From Ascidia mentula (taxonomy: Eukaryota > Chordata > Ascidiacea > Phlebobranchia > Ascidiidae): 64,000 nucleotides of DNA. Under the pieces are notes generated by a model, which searched no databases, had not been told where the DNA came from, and saw only the letters and a program-made list of their open reading frames with translations. This document shows, in pieces, positions 36,609 through 48,100 of this stretch; positions within the stretch are counted from its first letter, which is position 1, and every line of letters begins with the position of its first letter. Where the stretch lies: NCBI GenBank assembly GCA_947561715.1, contig OX387198.1, positions 1,054,001-1,118,000 on the forward strand. Reading direction: 5' to 3'. Both the position numbers and the translations under genes were made by a program.

Positions 36609-39600
36609 TCAAACCAGAGGTTCGGCGTCCACGTCGTCCAGCGTAACCGGAGTGTTTCGGGAGATGTATATGTAGTCGGCGATTTGAGTCTCGCTCGGGT
36701 AGAACACGTGTTGGTCGTACGACATGATTTCGGGGTTCTGTTTGAGCACAATTTCACGAACAAAGTCGTGAACGATCACCCGTACTTTTCTCACGTCGTA
36801 TATTTCGAAAGACAGGAGTTCGTTGATTTTCGCGGCCACCGAGGAATGGATGTTTGGCCTGAGGCCCCCGCAAGGCACCAAGTGGCCCATGTGGACTTCA
36901 GGAAGAGGCAAATGCACATAAAACCTCTGCTGACACCTGATTGGGTACTGGGGCCCCGTGTCTGAGGACGCCGCCGCTCTGGCTTGTTTCAGTTGCAACA
37001 TATGATTTTCTTTTTCTTGCCGGACTTCGGTTTCACTCAATCGATCGATGTCCAAGGCAAAGTCGGGGAACATGACAACTTCGCGGACCTGTATGGTAGC
37101 AGGACAGTCTTTCTTTTTCGTGGGCTTCTTTTGACTCTGCAAAGTATTGAGTAATTAGGTTATGTATACACTGACTATGCATATGGTCATGTATACACTT
37201 TTAAAACCAAACCCCTTTCATCAGATAATTTTAAAACATTAGACACTTACCGGTAATCTTTCAGCATTGGTTTTGCAGATATGTGAGCCGAGTTCACAAT
37301 GTTTAATAAAGTTCTCTTCTATAACAAATGGAACTCCAGTGAACGGGATACTCACGTTTCGAGAATTGTGTTTCCAGTAAATGCGTTCTGAGAAAAAAAA
37401 ATACATATAACTTAAGGTTTTCAATTTTTATTGGATGCCTTTTAACATTTTTAAGGGTTAATCACGATCAATGAAGTATAAACTACAACTGTTGCCTGCA
37501 GATTTAAAATATTGGAAAAGGTGAAAGCTTAAAGCAAAACCATACCCGTTTCTGCATATCTTCGTTGTCTTGGTAAGTTAGGGGCAGCTTTTCTCCAAGA
37601 AGTTCGAACACTAAACTCGGTCTTGCAAACTTCATTGAATTCCTTCATGAACATTTCGAAGGTATCTCCCCCGTCAACATAACCTTTGACGTACATTCCA
37701 ACTATTTTGGGATTTTTTAAGTAAGTGGCAAGGACACTGTACGCAGACTTCTGTCCTTCGATTGTTGCAACACCTTGGTGTAAGTGGTGCTGCCCATCCA
37801 TTCTACAACTAGTGACTATGCTTGAAATAGTAATCTAAAAAATAATAATATAAGTAAAGCAAAGCGAGAACCAATGCAAAGTATAAAAATTATGATAGTT
37901 TGGGAAAAAACAAAGGAATATACAAAGGCAGCATAAATGGAATGTCATATAGGTAGTGAATGTCTCATTTAACTTCAGGAAGTTTTACTGATGCGCCTTC
38001 GTCTGTTTCAACCATGGGCATCCGCAGGAAACAAAGCATGGGGGGGGGGCAATATTATCGTCACATCGCCGTTTTAGAAACGGTATTTCAGAAGAAAAAT
38101 CATCTTGCCCCTCCCTGCGGACGCCCATGGTTTCAACCCTAACTTGTAATACTCGTGCGACTGTTATTTATGTATTAAACTGACAGATTGACTTTATTGG
38201 GTTAGAGAGTAGCCTTTTTATCAGGAGTCAGATATACGGCAGTGTTAATATTTTAAACCTTCTGATTAATAATCTACGCAAATTATAGAACTAACTACAA
38301 ATATGGGTAATTTCTTGTGTCTAGAAATTATCGAAAAAAATGTTAAAGCCGTGGAACCATTATGTTCACCGGTCTTGCAGCCACAGCACGAAATACAGTA
38401 AATTTCAAATGTGAAAAAATATTTTATTGATATATTTTATGAAAAATTTACTGCGCTTGCACCGAAAATAACAGCAAGCTCTTTACTGCTTGTTAACCAA
38501 AGAAATGCTGATTGGCCATTTTTAGGTGCAAGCGCTGTAAATTTACCACAAAATGTAATAAAACATTTGAATTTTAATAAAAGTGTAAACCAGATAATGT
38601 TTATGATTCGAAAAGCACTACTCACCTCCTGCAGGCTACTTTCCAAATCAACAATCTTGTCCTGTTGAGTGGTTTTTGCCTCGTTGTATTTATCAAGAAG
38701 CTCACGCTGTTCATTCTAAAATTTACTAAGTTACAAAAAACACAACGCTTTCCTTTAAAACATATTTTGCGGGTTCAGTTTGCATAAATTCAGTAGTTAA
38801 TTTTTTTTTCATACTTGCACGTCGTATAGTTTTGCTTTGGTTTCCTCCAACTCCTTCTCCAACTTTCTGATTTGTTTCCGGAGTTTATTTTCCTCGGTCG
38901 TGAGATTTTCAACCTCCTGCAACGGATGAGAGAAACATTAGGAAATATTTTAATCAAGAAACCCCGAACGGAAGCAAATGGGTCAAAATAATCCATGAGT
39001 TACAGACACTGCACACTGTTACGATCCATCAGGTCTTATCAGTGCAGCTGGTGACGGAGATGGACCTGGTGGGTAAGAACAGTGTGTAGCGCCTGCAACT
39101 CTAAATTCAAACGAATATAAAACTTCATGAAACAAATGGTTAAATGTATGAAATGCATGTTGCCAGCTGCTATGTCTCTTTTGAGGTCCGATTGAACGAA
39201 AAATGGCACTTGTTCGGTAACAATGCTCCATGTTTGGAAACAATGCTTAGTTTTGTGTATAACGTGCTTATTTGAACGTTAAAGTAAATGCTGACAGGTT
39301 TTTGCATGGATTTTGTCCAAAAATTTATTGCGTTTTTATAACAAGCTAAACAGACAAATTTATTTTGGGTGGACGATGATATCGGATTTCAATACAACGT
39401 GACCGTTCAGTTAAATGCTGTTGTTTAATAATGACTCGAAATACAAATTTCTCCCCAAATAATTGTTTGCGGTTTGAAATTAAACGATTTATACTGACAC
39501 CAACGTCTTTGAACCACTTTGCCACCAGCATGTATGGCAAAAAAATTGACAACTACATGTTAATAGGAAAATCGTTGGCGTCCAATCTTCGAAAAAAGAA

Positions 39601-42600
39601 AACTAGTAAGATCGATGTGAATGTTGCAAGATTGGCGTGACCAATTAATTAAGTTATTATAGTAATTCAATTTATGGACATTTGAAGATAACAGTAGCGT
39701 TTGTCTGCTCGTGGTACTGCATACCGGTAACTTTATTTTGCACAGTGTTGCCAGGTAAAATTTTCTAAAACCGCCCAACGCCTTGTCAAAACTAGCCCAA
39801 AAACCGCCCAAACAAGAAATTTCTAAAACAAGCCCAAAACCAGCCCAATTTTACTCTGACTTAGCTTGAAATCGACAAATGTTAGTGAATTGTCGCACTC
39901 GGTAGCTTTAACCTACAGCGGTTACGTTTTTTCACATTTGTTTCTGAACATGGCGCTACCTATTACGTTTTCTTTAATTGCAAGGAGCATTAATACATAG
40001 CAAAAACATTGCAATATTCGATGAATTTGGGTCATAATATAACTGAAACTAACAACTTCAAAAAACGCTCAATTAAAACATGTATTTTTACAACTACAAA
40101 ATCTCGTACATCTGTATTCCGTAGTTTCGTCATACGCGTGCGTAAAGCGATCAAACGTGGAAGCTGTAAGCATTATGGCAAAAAAAATTAAACACTACGA
40201 AAGACCTCTTGACTGCATTGTTTCCTCAAGTAATCCTTAGTTCATTGGTTACTATATTTTTTAAATTTGTTTTCAAAAATAACGTTTTCTCCGCACCATT
40301 GCTGCTTTGGCAAAACGACTCCAGTTGCATGGTTCAAGTTTCTGTCGCACCCACCCACCCACTGCGTGTTTCTCTGAACGCATTATTACTCTCTGCGCCG
40401 TACGATTGTTTCGTTTGTCGGGAAATGAACGCATTGGTTTACTCTTGGTATGAGACATTAGTGCCAGAATGCGTGATTATAGGGGTTGAAAATGTCATTG
40501 GCGAACCCGCCCAATAAACCGCAACCCGCAACTCGTAAAAATAACCCGCAACTCGATGTTGAAAACCAGCCCAATTGGGCGGGAATACCGCCACCCTGGC
40601 AACCCTGATTTTGCACACCATACGCGGTTGACGGTAGCGGCTGGCGATGCGGTGCCGTCACGGTTTTTTCGCGCGTTGTTCGAAGCGGCAGGGGGCTTCA
40701 CACCCGCAGAGCGGTTGGCGCTGACGGCAATAAATCATTTTTCGTTGCCACGAAAACTAGGCCAATGTGCCAGCCAATTTCAGCGTCTCTGCATCGTAAA
40801 ATGTTGTGACAAAGCCAATTATCGTTTGAACGTTTAAATCTGTAATGAAATAAAATATTTATGTCTAGTGTGTTTCCTTAGCACAAGTGCAAAATGAATA
40901 ATTTTGATTTAGTTGTGATATTACTGCTAAATTAGCAAGTGATATTGTTAGTGGCACTGATGTACAACATTTTGTACCCCAGAAGGTAAGTTGGTTGCTC
41001 CAAAATGAACTTTATGTGTCAAACAGACAAAACAGCAAACAAAAATTTACGCCAACTTACCATAAAACAATTAATTTACAAACAAAACTAGCTAAAATTG
41101 TCTGAAATAAGTCAAATAACCCACAAAAATAAGTTTCTGCAGCCAGCAGACCTACTAGCAAACAAAGCGTCTGGCGGAAAAGTTAAATCAGATTTAACTC
41201 CGCCGTCAGACGCTTCGAGCGAGAAAATCACGCCGTCACGGCATGACGCCGGCTGGTGTGAATCCCCCGCCTCTTCGAAACCGCGTCGCCAGCCGTTAAC
41301 CGCGTCTGGTGTGAATCCCGCTTCGAAATAGGCATTATTCGACACCCTGCACATGAGTCAAAGCATAAAATACCTTTCCTATGTCTTTAACGGAACATAA
41401 GACTTCATCGCCGTCATCTTGGCAAAACGTGGCTCTTTGTGGTAGTGGAACAGTTGTCATGACAATTTCTCTAGATATTTCCTTGATAAGACACAAAAGC
41501 GAGGTTGGTAAATCACTAAATACGGCACAGCAAACACAACACACCAAACAGGGATTTTCTGAAACAAGCCCAAAAACCGCCCAATTTTACTCCGACTTAG
41601 TTTCTGTCGCATCCCCACTGCGTGTTTATGTGAACGCATTATAACTCCCTGCGCCATACGTTTGTTTCGTTTGTCGGGAAATAAACGCATTTTAATTGGA
41701 AATTGCCTCAGAATACTGCTGGTTTCTCCCCGCATTCCTATCTATATTTTCAGCTACAACAAGTAGAAGAAATGTTTCTTCACCTGACCAGGCACCAGTT
41801 CTTACTTGTTTGCTCATATTTCTGTTGTATGTTATAATGTGATAATGCTAAAAACTACTGTGACACTCATATATATACACATATCATCTCTACTCTGTTT
41901 TTCCTGAACAATCAATCAACATAATAAAGGTTTTTGTTTACAAGGATAGTAATTGGGGACCTGCTGTTTTGTCTTCCTAAACCAATTTCGGCTTCCTTCA
42001 ATAATGACGTGCGAATATTCACACATTTCATAACCTAAAATAATCATCCTGGTTGCCAATTACAACTACATGTTTATGTTTTTTTTTAGTATTACACTGT
42101 AAAAACTAGTGATGCACCGAAACAGCTATTTTTATATTCGGCCGAAACCGAATATTCGGCAAAAGTTGCCGAATTGTTTCGGCCGAATAAACCGAAACTA
42201 ATTTTGGTATCCATCTCTTTAAACGCAATAAATTTAAACAAAATGTATGCTGGGTTGGAACTAATCTTATCATACAGCCTTTTTTAAGAATAACCTCGTC
42301 TTCTGTACCAACTGCCTAAAGTTGATTTTTATCATTTCTGTGAAAGTCAACAAATGAAACGAACATATTCGTACAATTTAAACAATGATTCTAACCTTTT
42401 CTAAACTTCGGGTATCAGCGTTATATGCAGTAAAAAAGTTACGGTTTCGGCCGAATTTTGCAGAAATATTCGGCCGAAACCGAATAATTGCGAAAATCTT
42501 AGTTTCGGCCGAATACATTCGGCAAACCGAACTTTCGGTGCATCCCTAGTAAAAACCTCTAATAGTCTCAGAGATATTTAACAGTGTCTCGATAGCTTGA

Positions 42601-42728
42601 GCGCGAGTTGAGCCTCTTCGATTGTTGAGCCTGCTTCTGCCTCGTCTTGCAATGTAAACAGACCTTGGATAATTCTCTGGATAACGATTGTATTGGAAAC
42701 TGTCACTGCCCTGATTAAAAAGGTACAT
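36609..42728 (-). CDS. CARF/ALS2CR8-like protein gene 1
   Basis: Seven exons join in phase to 500 residues: 42728-42557, 41558-41374, 38916-38815, 38715-38626, 37834-37546, 37387-37251 and 37136-36609. Exon 1 encodes an Arg/Ser-rich start ending AQAIETLLNISETIR. Exon 2 has a Cys cluster (NPCLVCCVCC). Exons 3-4 are coiled coil (KLRKQIRKLEKELEETKAK). Exons 5-7 carry the conserved domain: TFEMFMKEFNEVCKTEF, RIYWKHNSRNVSIPFTGVPF, then a CPATIQVREVVMFPDF stretch. This resembles the DGVPF...CPA...FPE pattern I know from calcium-responsive transcription factor-like (CARF, ALS2CR8) proteins; that assignment is by memory only. Likely nuclear if correct. The gene lies antisense inside the TRIP11 duplicon. 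Confidence 0.65.
38012..38130. mobile_element. Short MITE with 6-bp target repeat
   Basis: 119 bp with near-perfect terminal inverted repeats (CCATGGGCATCCGCAGG against its reverse complement at the far end), flanked by direct repeats TTTCAA. It contains a G homopolymer (9-10 bases). It lies upstream of exon 5 in the intron of CARF-like gene 1 and is also present in unit 3. In unit 2 only its left part remains, beside the Ty3/gypsy-like element. Confidence 0.7.
38444..38546. mobile_element. Foldback MITE in an intron of CARF-like gene 1
   Basis: About 103 bp with inverted ends AAATTTACTGCGCTTGCACC and GGTGCAAGCGCTGTAAATTT (one mismatch), and a spacer that could form a hairpin. The same element is in unit 3 (about 55974-56076). 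Confidence 0.6.
39743..40607. mobile_element. Non-autonomous hAT-type element (865 bp)
   Basis: Terminal inverted repeats CAGTGTTGCCAGG / CAGGGTTGCCAGG are flanked by a perfect 8-bp target repeat ATTTTGCA, the hAT hallmark. The interior is rich in gcccaaaaaccgccca-type words and has no transposase frame. Unit 3 lacks it at the matching site (about 57700). Fragments of the same family lie at 41.55-41.70 kb and 42.94 kb and their counterparts. Confidence 0.85.
40620..41350. repeat. Foldback-type inverted repeat region
   Basis: The GC-rich stretch at about 40622-40750 (gcggctggcgatgcgg, gggggcttcacaccc) is related in reverse complement to 41215-41335 (ccgcgtcgccagccg, ggtgtgaatcccccgcc). A ~50-bp imperfect palindrome sits at 41165-41215 (arms AAGCGTCTG and gttaaatc). 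The word ggtgtgaatccc occurs twice. It looks like a foldback transposon inside the CARF-like intron. The counterpart in unit 3 is 57.73-58.46 kb, and a right-hand remnant in unit 2 starts at 50.58 kb. Confidence 0.55.
42107..42548. mobile_element. 0.44-kb hAT-like MITE in unit 1
   Basis: Ends TAGTGATGCACCGAAA and (reverse) TAGGGATGCACCGAAA are flanked by 8-bp repeats GTAAAAAC. The interior is full of ttcggccgaa palindromes. Units 2 and 3 have the empty site (cactgtaaaaacctct). The target repeat includes the splice donor of CARF-like exon 1 on the minus strand (GTTTTTAC). Confidence 0.85.
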
Positions 42729-42940
42729 TACAACTCTTCAATAGAATGCTAATAGTGTGGAGATGTTTATGCAGGCGCCAACAAATCAGAATGCCGGTTA
42801 CTTCCAAGGAGCAAGTTGCATACATAAAACGAGACACATGTAAGAAAAAGGCAATCGACGCATGTCACGGTTCGATAAATACACGGTAGTCGCTACAATA
42901 GAATCCAAGCGAATAGAAGACTAGACTAGAATAGAGCTCA

Positions 42941-43230
42941 AGTTGTTGCCAGGTTAAATTTTCTAAAACCGCCCAACGCCTGTTCAAAAGTAGCCCAAAA
43001 ACCGCCCAAACAAGGACATTCTGAAAGAAGCCCTAAGCCAGCCCAATTGTAATTTGGTTTAGCTGTAATTCGACATATGATTATAAATTCCTACAGTCGG
43101 AAAATCATTTCATCATTTGCAAACAATCAACACATTTCATTTCATCGTATTTTCGTGCGTAACACGATTAAGCGTGCATGGGAGCTATGGGTTGGGAATT
43201 ATTGCAAAATATTTTCTTACTGTACGGAAA
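42941..43230. mobile_element. hAT-type fragment at the duplicon junction
   Basis: The end-like gttgttgccaggttaaattt and the interior words (cgcccaacgcctgttcaaaa) match the left part of the 865-bp hAT element, diverged. Copies lie at about 51929 and 59681 in the next units. It sits between the CARF-like promoter and the truncated OPA3 exon, so it may mark a rearrangement point. Confidence 0.6.
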
Positions 43231-44046
43231 CGCTGCGTTTGTTTAATTAAAAAAAACAATGGAAAGACAATCCCTATTGTTTCCAAACCACGCAACAGTA
43301 TCCGTATTCTTATCGCATAATAGTCGCAAATCCGTATCCTGCTGGGTGTTATCGACCGTCTGCCACTGGAAAACGATTCGCCGGGAATCACAATAAAGCG
43401 ACGTCCGGGGCAACACATAGGGCATTTTCGCCTACCGATAAGACGCTCTGTGACATTTCTAAACAAAATGGGGCAATGACAGACAAAAGACACAAAAAAA
43501 AAACAGTTTGCAACTGGTATCCCGAGAGCCATGATTTTAAGATAAAAGTCAGACAATAGACTTTAACATTTCACATACAGTCAGATGTTTTGCACGGTTA
43601 TTTACAAAAAACAAATGCCCGGAGATTATTCACAAACTTATTTAAAATAATGCAAATGAAAAATTATCATTAAATTTACGATTTTACATGATAGTAATGA
43701 GTGATTTCACGCTTGACTAACTTGGTTGTTATGCATGGGTGGACAGCTTCATGCGTGACAACTGTGACGTAACAAAACCAACGTTGAAATTTGGAAGACA
43801 ATATTTTTATCACAAACGTGGTGATTTGCTCGTTTCTATTCTTTTTTAAAGCAGTTTACGTTCATAAAAATATTTATGTCAAATATTGTGTTTTTTTAAT
43901 GCGAAAATGTATATAAAACTTGAAGCAAAATTTTTGTTATTGTTGTTGAAACCTTATTTATTTTAAAGGTGCAATATCATTTGTTCTACACAAAACTGTA
44001 CGTTATGCTATTAAAAACTGTTTAAAGTTGTACTACCAACAGCAGT

Positions 44047-44170
44047 ACGTCGTGGATTGGAGGACTTAATGACAGTTTCAATCAGATTTCGTCCTTTACT
44101 GGGCAAATTGGTGGCCAACTTTCTTCTTTTACAAAAGAAGTTCTGGCTGAGGGCGCTGATGAAGAAATTG
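44047..44170 (+). pseudogene. TRIP11-type first exon, copy 2, start codon lost
   Basis: Identical in layout to copy 1, but the initiator position reads ACG instead of ATG (44047-44049), with no nearby in-frame ATG. The donor GAAATTG|GTAAAG is intact. It could still act as an untranslated alternative exon but cannot start the ALPS peptide by itself at ATG. Confidence 0.75.
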
Positions 44171-44412
44171 GTAAAGTTAAAGCTTAACCTCAGGAAATAC
44201 AAGGCCAAGCCAGTACACACAAGGTGTGTGATCGCGGTCAAACCCATTTCGTTGCGATATACTTTATAGGTGTTCAAAAAACGCAATGGTAATGTGATCT
44301 GTTTGTTTTAAACCTAATCTAGACCAACGCAGAAGTTATGCCATGCTTTCGCATAGCAAGGCAGGATCGCCCCACTGCGCAGGCCCTTTATATTTGGCGA
44401 TCACAGCTCTGA

Positions 44413-44485
44413 GCTCCTGTAACTCAGTTGGAACAGCGTTAGGCCTGGTTAGCCCAGAGTCGTGAGTTCAAACCTCACCGGGAGC
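44413..44485 (+). tRNA. tRNA-like gene, copy 2 (degenerate)
   Basis: Same 73-nt layout as the copy at 35880. The D-stem has two mismatches (ACTC/CAGC), the T-arm and acceptor stem are intact, and an oligo-T stop follows. Probably decaying. Confidence 0.35.
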
Positions 44486-45147
44486 TTGATTTTTCAGATC
44501 TTGCTCCGATTGTTCGGGAAAAGTGGCTGATCCGGCCAAGCTGCAATGCCTTGGCTGCGAAACCTTATAATCTAGACCAATTTTCAAAACATTCTATGGC
44601 CCGGATCATTATCAAATTGGCACTTGCATGCAGCGCCAAAAATCAGAAGGGGAAATGATAATTACTGGTTGTAAACATGGCTGATTGTATCTATCCTAAC
44701 AAACTAAATGAGTGTTTTATTAAAATTATGAAACAAATTAATGTCCCATTCTTTTGTGTGGTGCATTTACTGCTAATTTCATGCGCGTTTCCCGCAAGGC
44801 CGAGAATACCCTTAGAAACCACTTCTGCTCAATTTCTCGGGCACATTTCCGGACATGTACCAGGATATGTATCACAAAGAAAGTCCTTTTTTGATCACCG
44901 AACGACACAAACATAACCAAACCGAATTTGCTATCGAAAAAGTCAAAACTGGCAAATAGGTGCAGTTTTATTAGACGTTTCAAAGAAAGTCACGTATTTA
45001 CAAATATACAGCGGTGACACCAAAGAAGGGAAGTAAGGAAACGAATTGCAACGAAAATAATTTATTTTCTGCGCCGAAGCCGTTTCGCCCAAGGTTGTGG
45101 TGTAGCATGCACTCCTCCTCCTCCTCCTCCTCCTCTTCCTGCAGCTG

Positions 45148-48100
45148 TCAAACCAGAGGTTCGGCGTCCACGTCGTCCAGCGTAACCGGAGTGTTTCGGG
45201 AGATGTATATGTAGTCGGCGATTTGAGTCTCGCTCGGGTAGAACACGTGTTGGTCGTACGACATGATTTCGGGGTTCTGTTTGAGCACAATTTCACGAAC
45301 AAAGTCGTGAACGATCACCCGTACTTTTCTCACGTCGTATATTTCCAAAGACAGGAGTTCGTCGATTTTCGCGGCCACCGAGAAATGGATGTTTGGCCTG
45401 AGGCCCCCGCAAGGCACCAAGTGGCCCATGTGGACTTCAGGAAGAGGCAAATGCACGTAAAACCTGTGCTGAACATTGATGGGGTTCTGGGGCCCTGTGT
45501 CTGAGGACGCCGCCGCTCTGGCTTGTTTCAGTTGCAACATATGATTTTCTTTTTCTTGCCGGACTTCGGTTTCACTCAATCGATCGATGTCCAAGGCAAA
45601 GTCGGGGAACATGACAACTTCGCGGACCTGTATGGTAGCAGGGCAGCCTTTCTTTTTCGTGGGCTTCTTTTGACTCTGCAAAGTATTGAGTAATTAGGTT
45701 ATGTATACACTGACTATGCATATGGTCATGTATACACTTTTAAAACCAAACCCCTTTCATCAGATAATTTTAAAACATTAGACACTTACCGGTAATCTTT
45801 CAGCATTGGTTTTGCAGATATGTGAGCCGAGTTCACAATGTTTAATAAAGTTCTCTTCTATAACAAATGGAACTCCAGTGAACGGGATACTCACGTTTCG
45901 AGAATTGTGTTTCCAGTAAATGCGTTCTGAGAAAAAAAAATACATATAACTTAAGGTTTTCAATTTTTATTGGATGCCTTTTAACATTTTTAAGGGTTAA
46001 TCACGATCAATGAAGTATAAACTACAACTGTTGCCTGCAGATTTAAAATATTGGAAAAGGTGAAAGCTTAAAGCAAAACCATACCCGTTTCTGCATATCT
46101 TCGTTGTCTTGGTAAGTTAGGGGCAGCTTTTCTCCAAGAAGTTCGAACACTAAACTCGGTCTTGCAAACTTCATTGAATTCCTTCATGAACATTTCGAAG
46201 GTATCTCCCCCGTCAACATAACCTTTGACGTACATTCCAACTATTTTGGGATTTTTTAAGTAAGTGGCAAGGACACTGTACGCAGACTTCTGTCCTTCGA
46301 TTGTTGCAACACCTTGGTGTAAGTGCTGCTGCCCATCCATTCTACGACTAGTGTCTATGCTTGAAATAGTAATCTAAAAAATAATAATATAAGTAAAGCA
46401 AAGCGAGAACCAATGCAAAGTATAAAAATTATGATAGTTTGGGAAAAAAACAAAGGAATATACAAAGGCAGCATAAATGGAATGTCATAAATGTAGTGAA
46501 TGTCTCATTTAACTTCAGGAAGTTTTACTGATGCGCCTTCGTCTGTTTCAACCATGGGCATCCGCAGGAAACAAAGCATGGGGGGGGGGCAATATTATCG
46601 TCACATCGCCGTTTTAGAAACTGTATTGTTGTAGTTTGTTACACAACATAAACGGAACGAAACAGCAGTGCACAGTAACATAGGTTGCAATAGAATGCCC
46701 TTGACGGCACAGAGGAACACTTATATATGAGGTGGTCACATGACACCACCACGTTGTGCAATCATTCAGGCGAAACACACTACATCCCCCTTTCCTCAAA
46801 ATGCGAATTCGGAATCGGAATTACCGGAATTACAAGTCCAGACGAACGGGTGGTTTTACCAACCGACCGGAACGCGTACGTAGTTCACATTGTTCTGGAA
46901 TCGGCCGTATGTGTCGACGGTTACGTCGCAATGACCGGTTTGGGGTATCGACGATGTAAGAGCGTGGAAGTGAAGTGTGAGAACGTACAATGCCTTCCTC
47001 TCCACCGATCCAAGCGTACGTTTCCGGGGAAAGTTCAGGTAGAGACCGTACCCGATGTCGCTTGTCGTAATTTTGCGTTTGATTTTTCTTTTTTCGAGAT
47101 CTTTAGCTCTGAAACTCGATAAATAAGACCAGTTAGGGACAAGAGACGACGTCCAATACGGAATTGTCGTCTTCAACCGTCTTCCCATCAACAACTCCGC
47201 TGGGCTGTATCCGGAAGCCAGCTTTGTAGCACGGTAAGAAAGTAACGCCAAATAAGGGTCTTCGGCTTTGCTCAGAAGACTTTTTACCGTCTTTACAGCC
47301 CTTTCCGCTTCTCCATTGCTTTGTGGATACCGTGGGCTGCTAGTCTGGTGAATGAAGCCATATTCGTTGGCGAAACACTGAAAAAGATAGGAATTGTATT
47401 GTGGGCCGTTATCCGACATCACTATGTCTGGAATCCCATGACGGGAAAAAATAGACTTCAAGTGACTGATAATGTCCGATGAGCTCGTACCATGAGCGAG
47501 TAGGGACATCTCAATGAACCTCGAGAAGTAATCTACGACCAATAGATACATTTTACCTTGGAAATACAGCAAATCTGTTCCTACTCGTTCCCATGGTCTA
47601 CTGGGGAGAAGAGAAGGAATCATTGGTTCTGCTGGCATATTTCTATTCCGCTGACACTTAATGCAGCTGGAAACAAATTGATTAATGTCGTTGGTAATAC
47701 CTGGCCACCAGACAGAATCTTGGGCTCTCCGTCTACACTTTTCCATCCCCTGATGTCCAACATGGATACTGCGCAAAATTTCATTTCGCAGAACTTCAGG
47801 AATGATAAGTCTGGAGCCTTTGAGAAGCAATCCGTCAACAACAGTTATATCGTGGCGCACTTGGAAATATGACTGCAGCGAATCGATATACACTCGTTTA
47901 GGCCAACCGTCTTTAGTAAGTTGAATAACTTTTTGACTTAATACGTCACACTTCGTCGCGTCACGGATTTGCTGTAACCGTGTTTGAGATGCGGGAATGT
48001 TACCAATTACCGCAACAACGTTTTCTTCTATCTCATGTTGCAAAGTAATTTCAATTGCAGAGAGCGAGTTTAGAGAAGGCGATCTAGAGAGTGCATCAGC

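Larger units (their letters stand above)
34273..43503. repeat. Tandem duplicon unit 1
   Basis: The unit runs from within OPA3 exon 1 through TRIP11-type exon 1, the tRNA-like gene, CARF-like gene 1 and its promoter. Units 1-3 look nearly identical apart from mobile insertions. The left edge falls about nine codons into OPA3 exon 1: copies 2-4 keep MALGIPVAN or a near variant, then diverge. Confidence 0.9.

Noticed and set aside
36416-36763. Minus-strand frame rich in Arg (SCRKRRR) over the CARF-like last exon, also in units 2 and 3
   Set aside because: It is the out-of-frame shadow of the coding exon plus a CTC microsatellite whose length varies between units.
40439-40701. Several short minus-strand frames around 40.5 kb
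   Set aside because: They lie in the end of the hAT-type element and the foldback repeat, lack starts or splice sites and are not kept between units.
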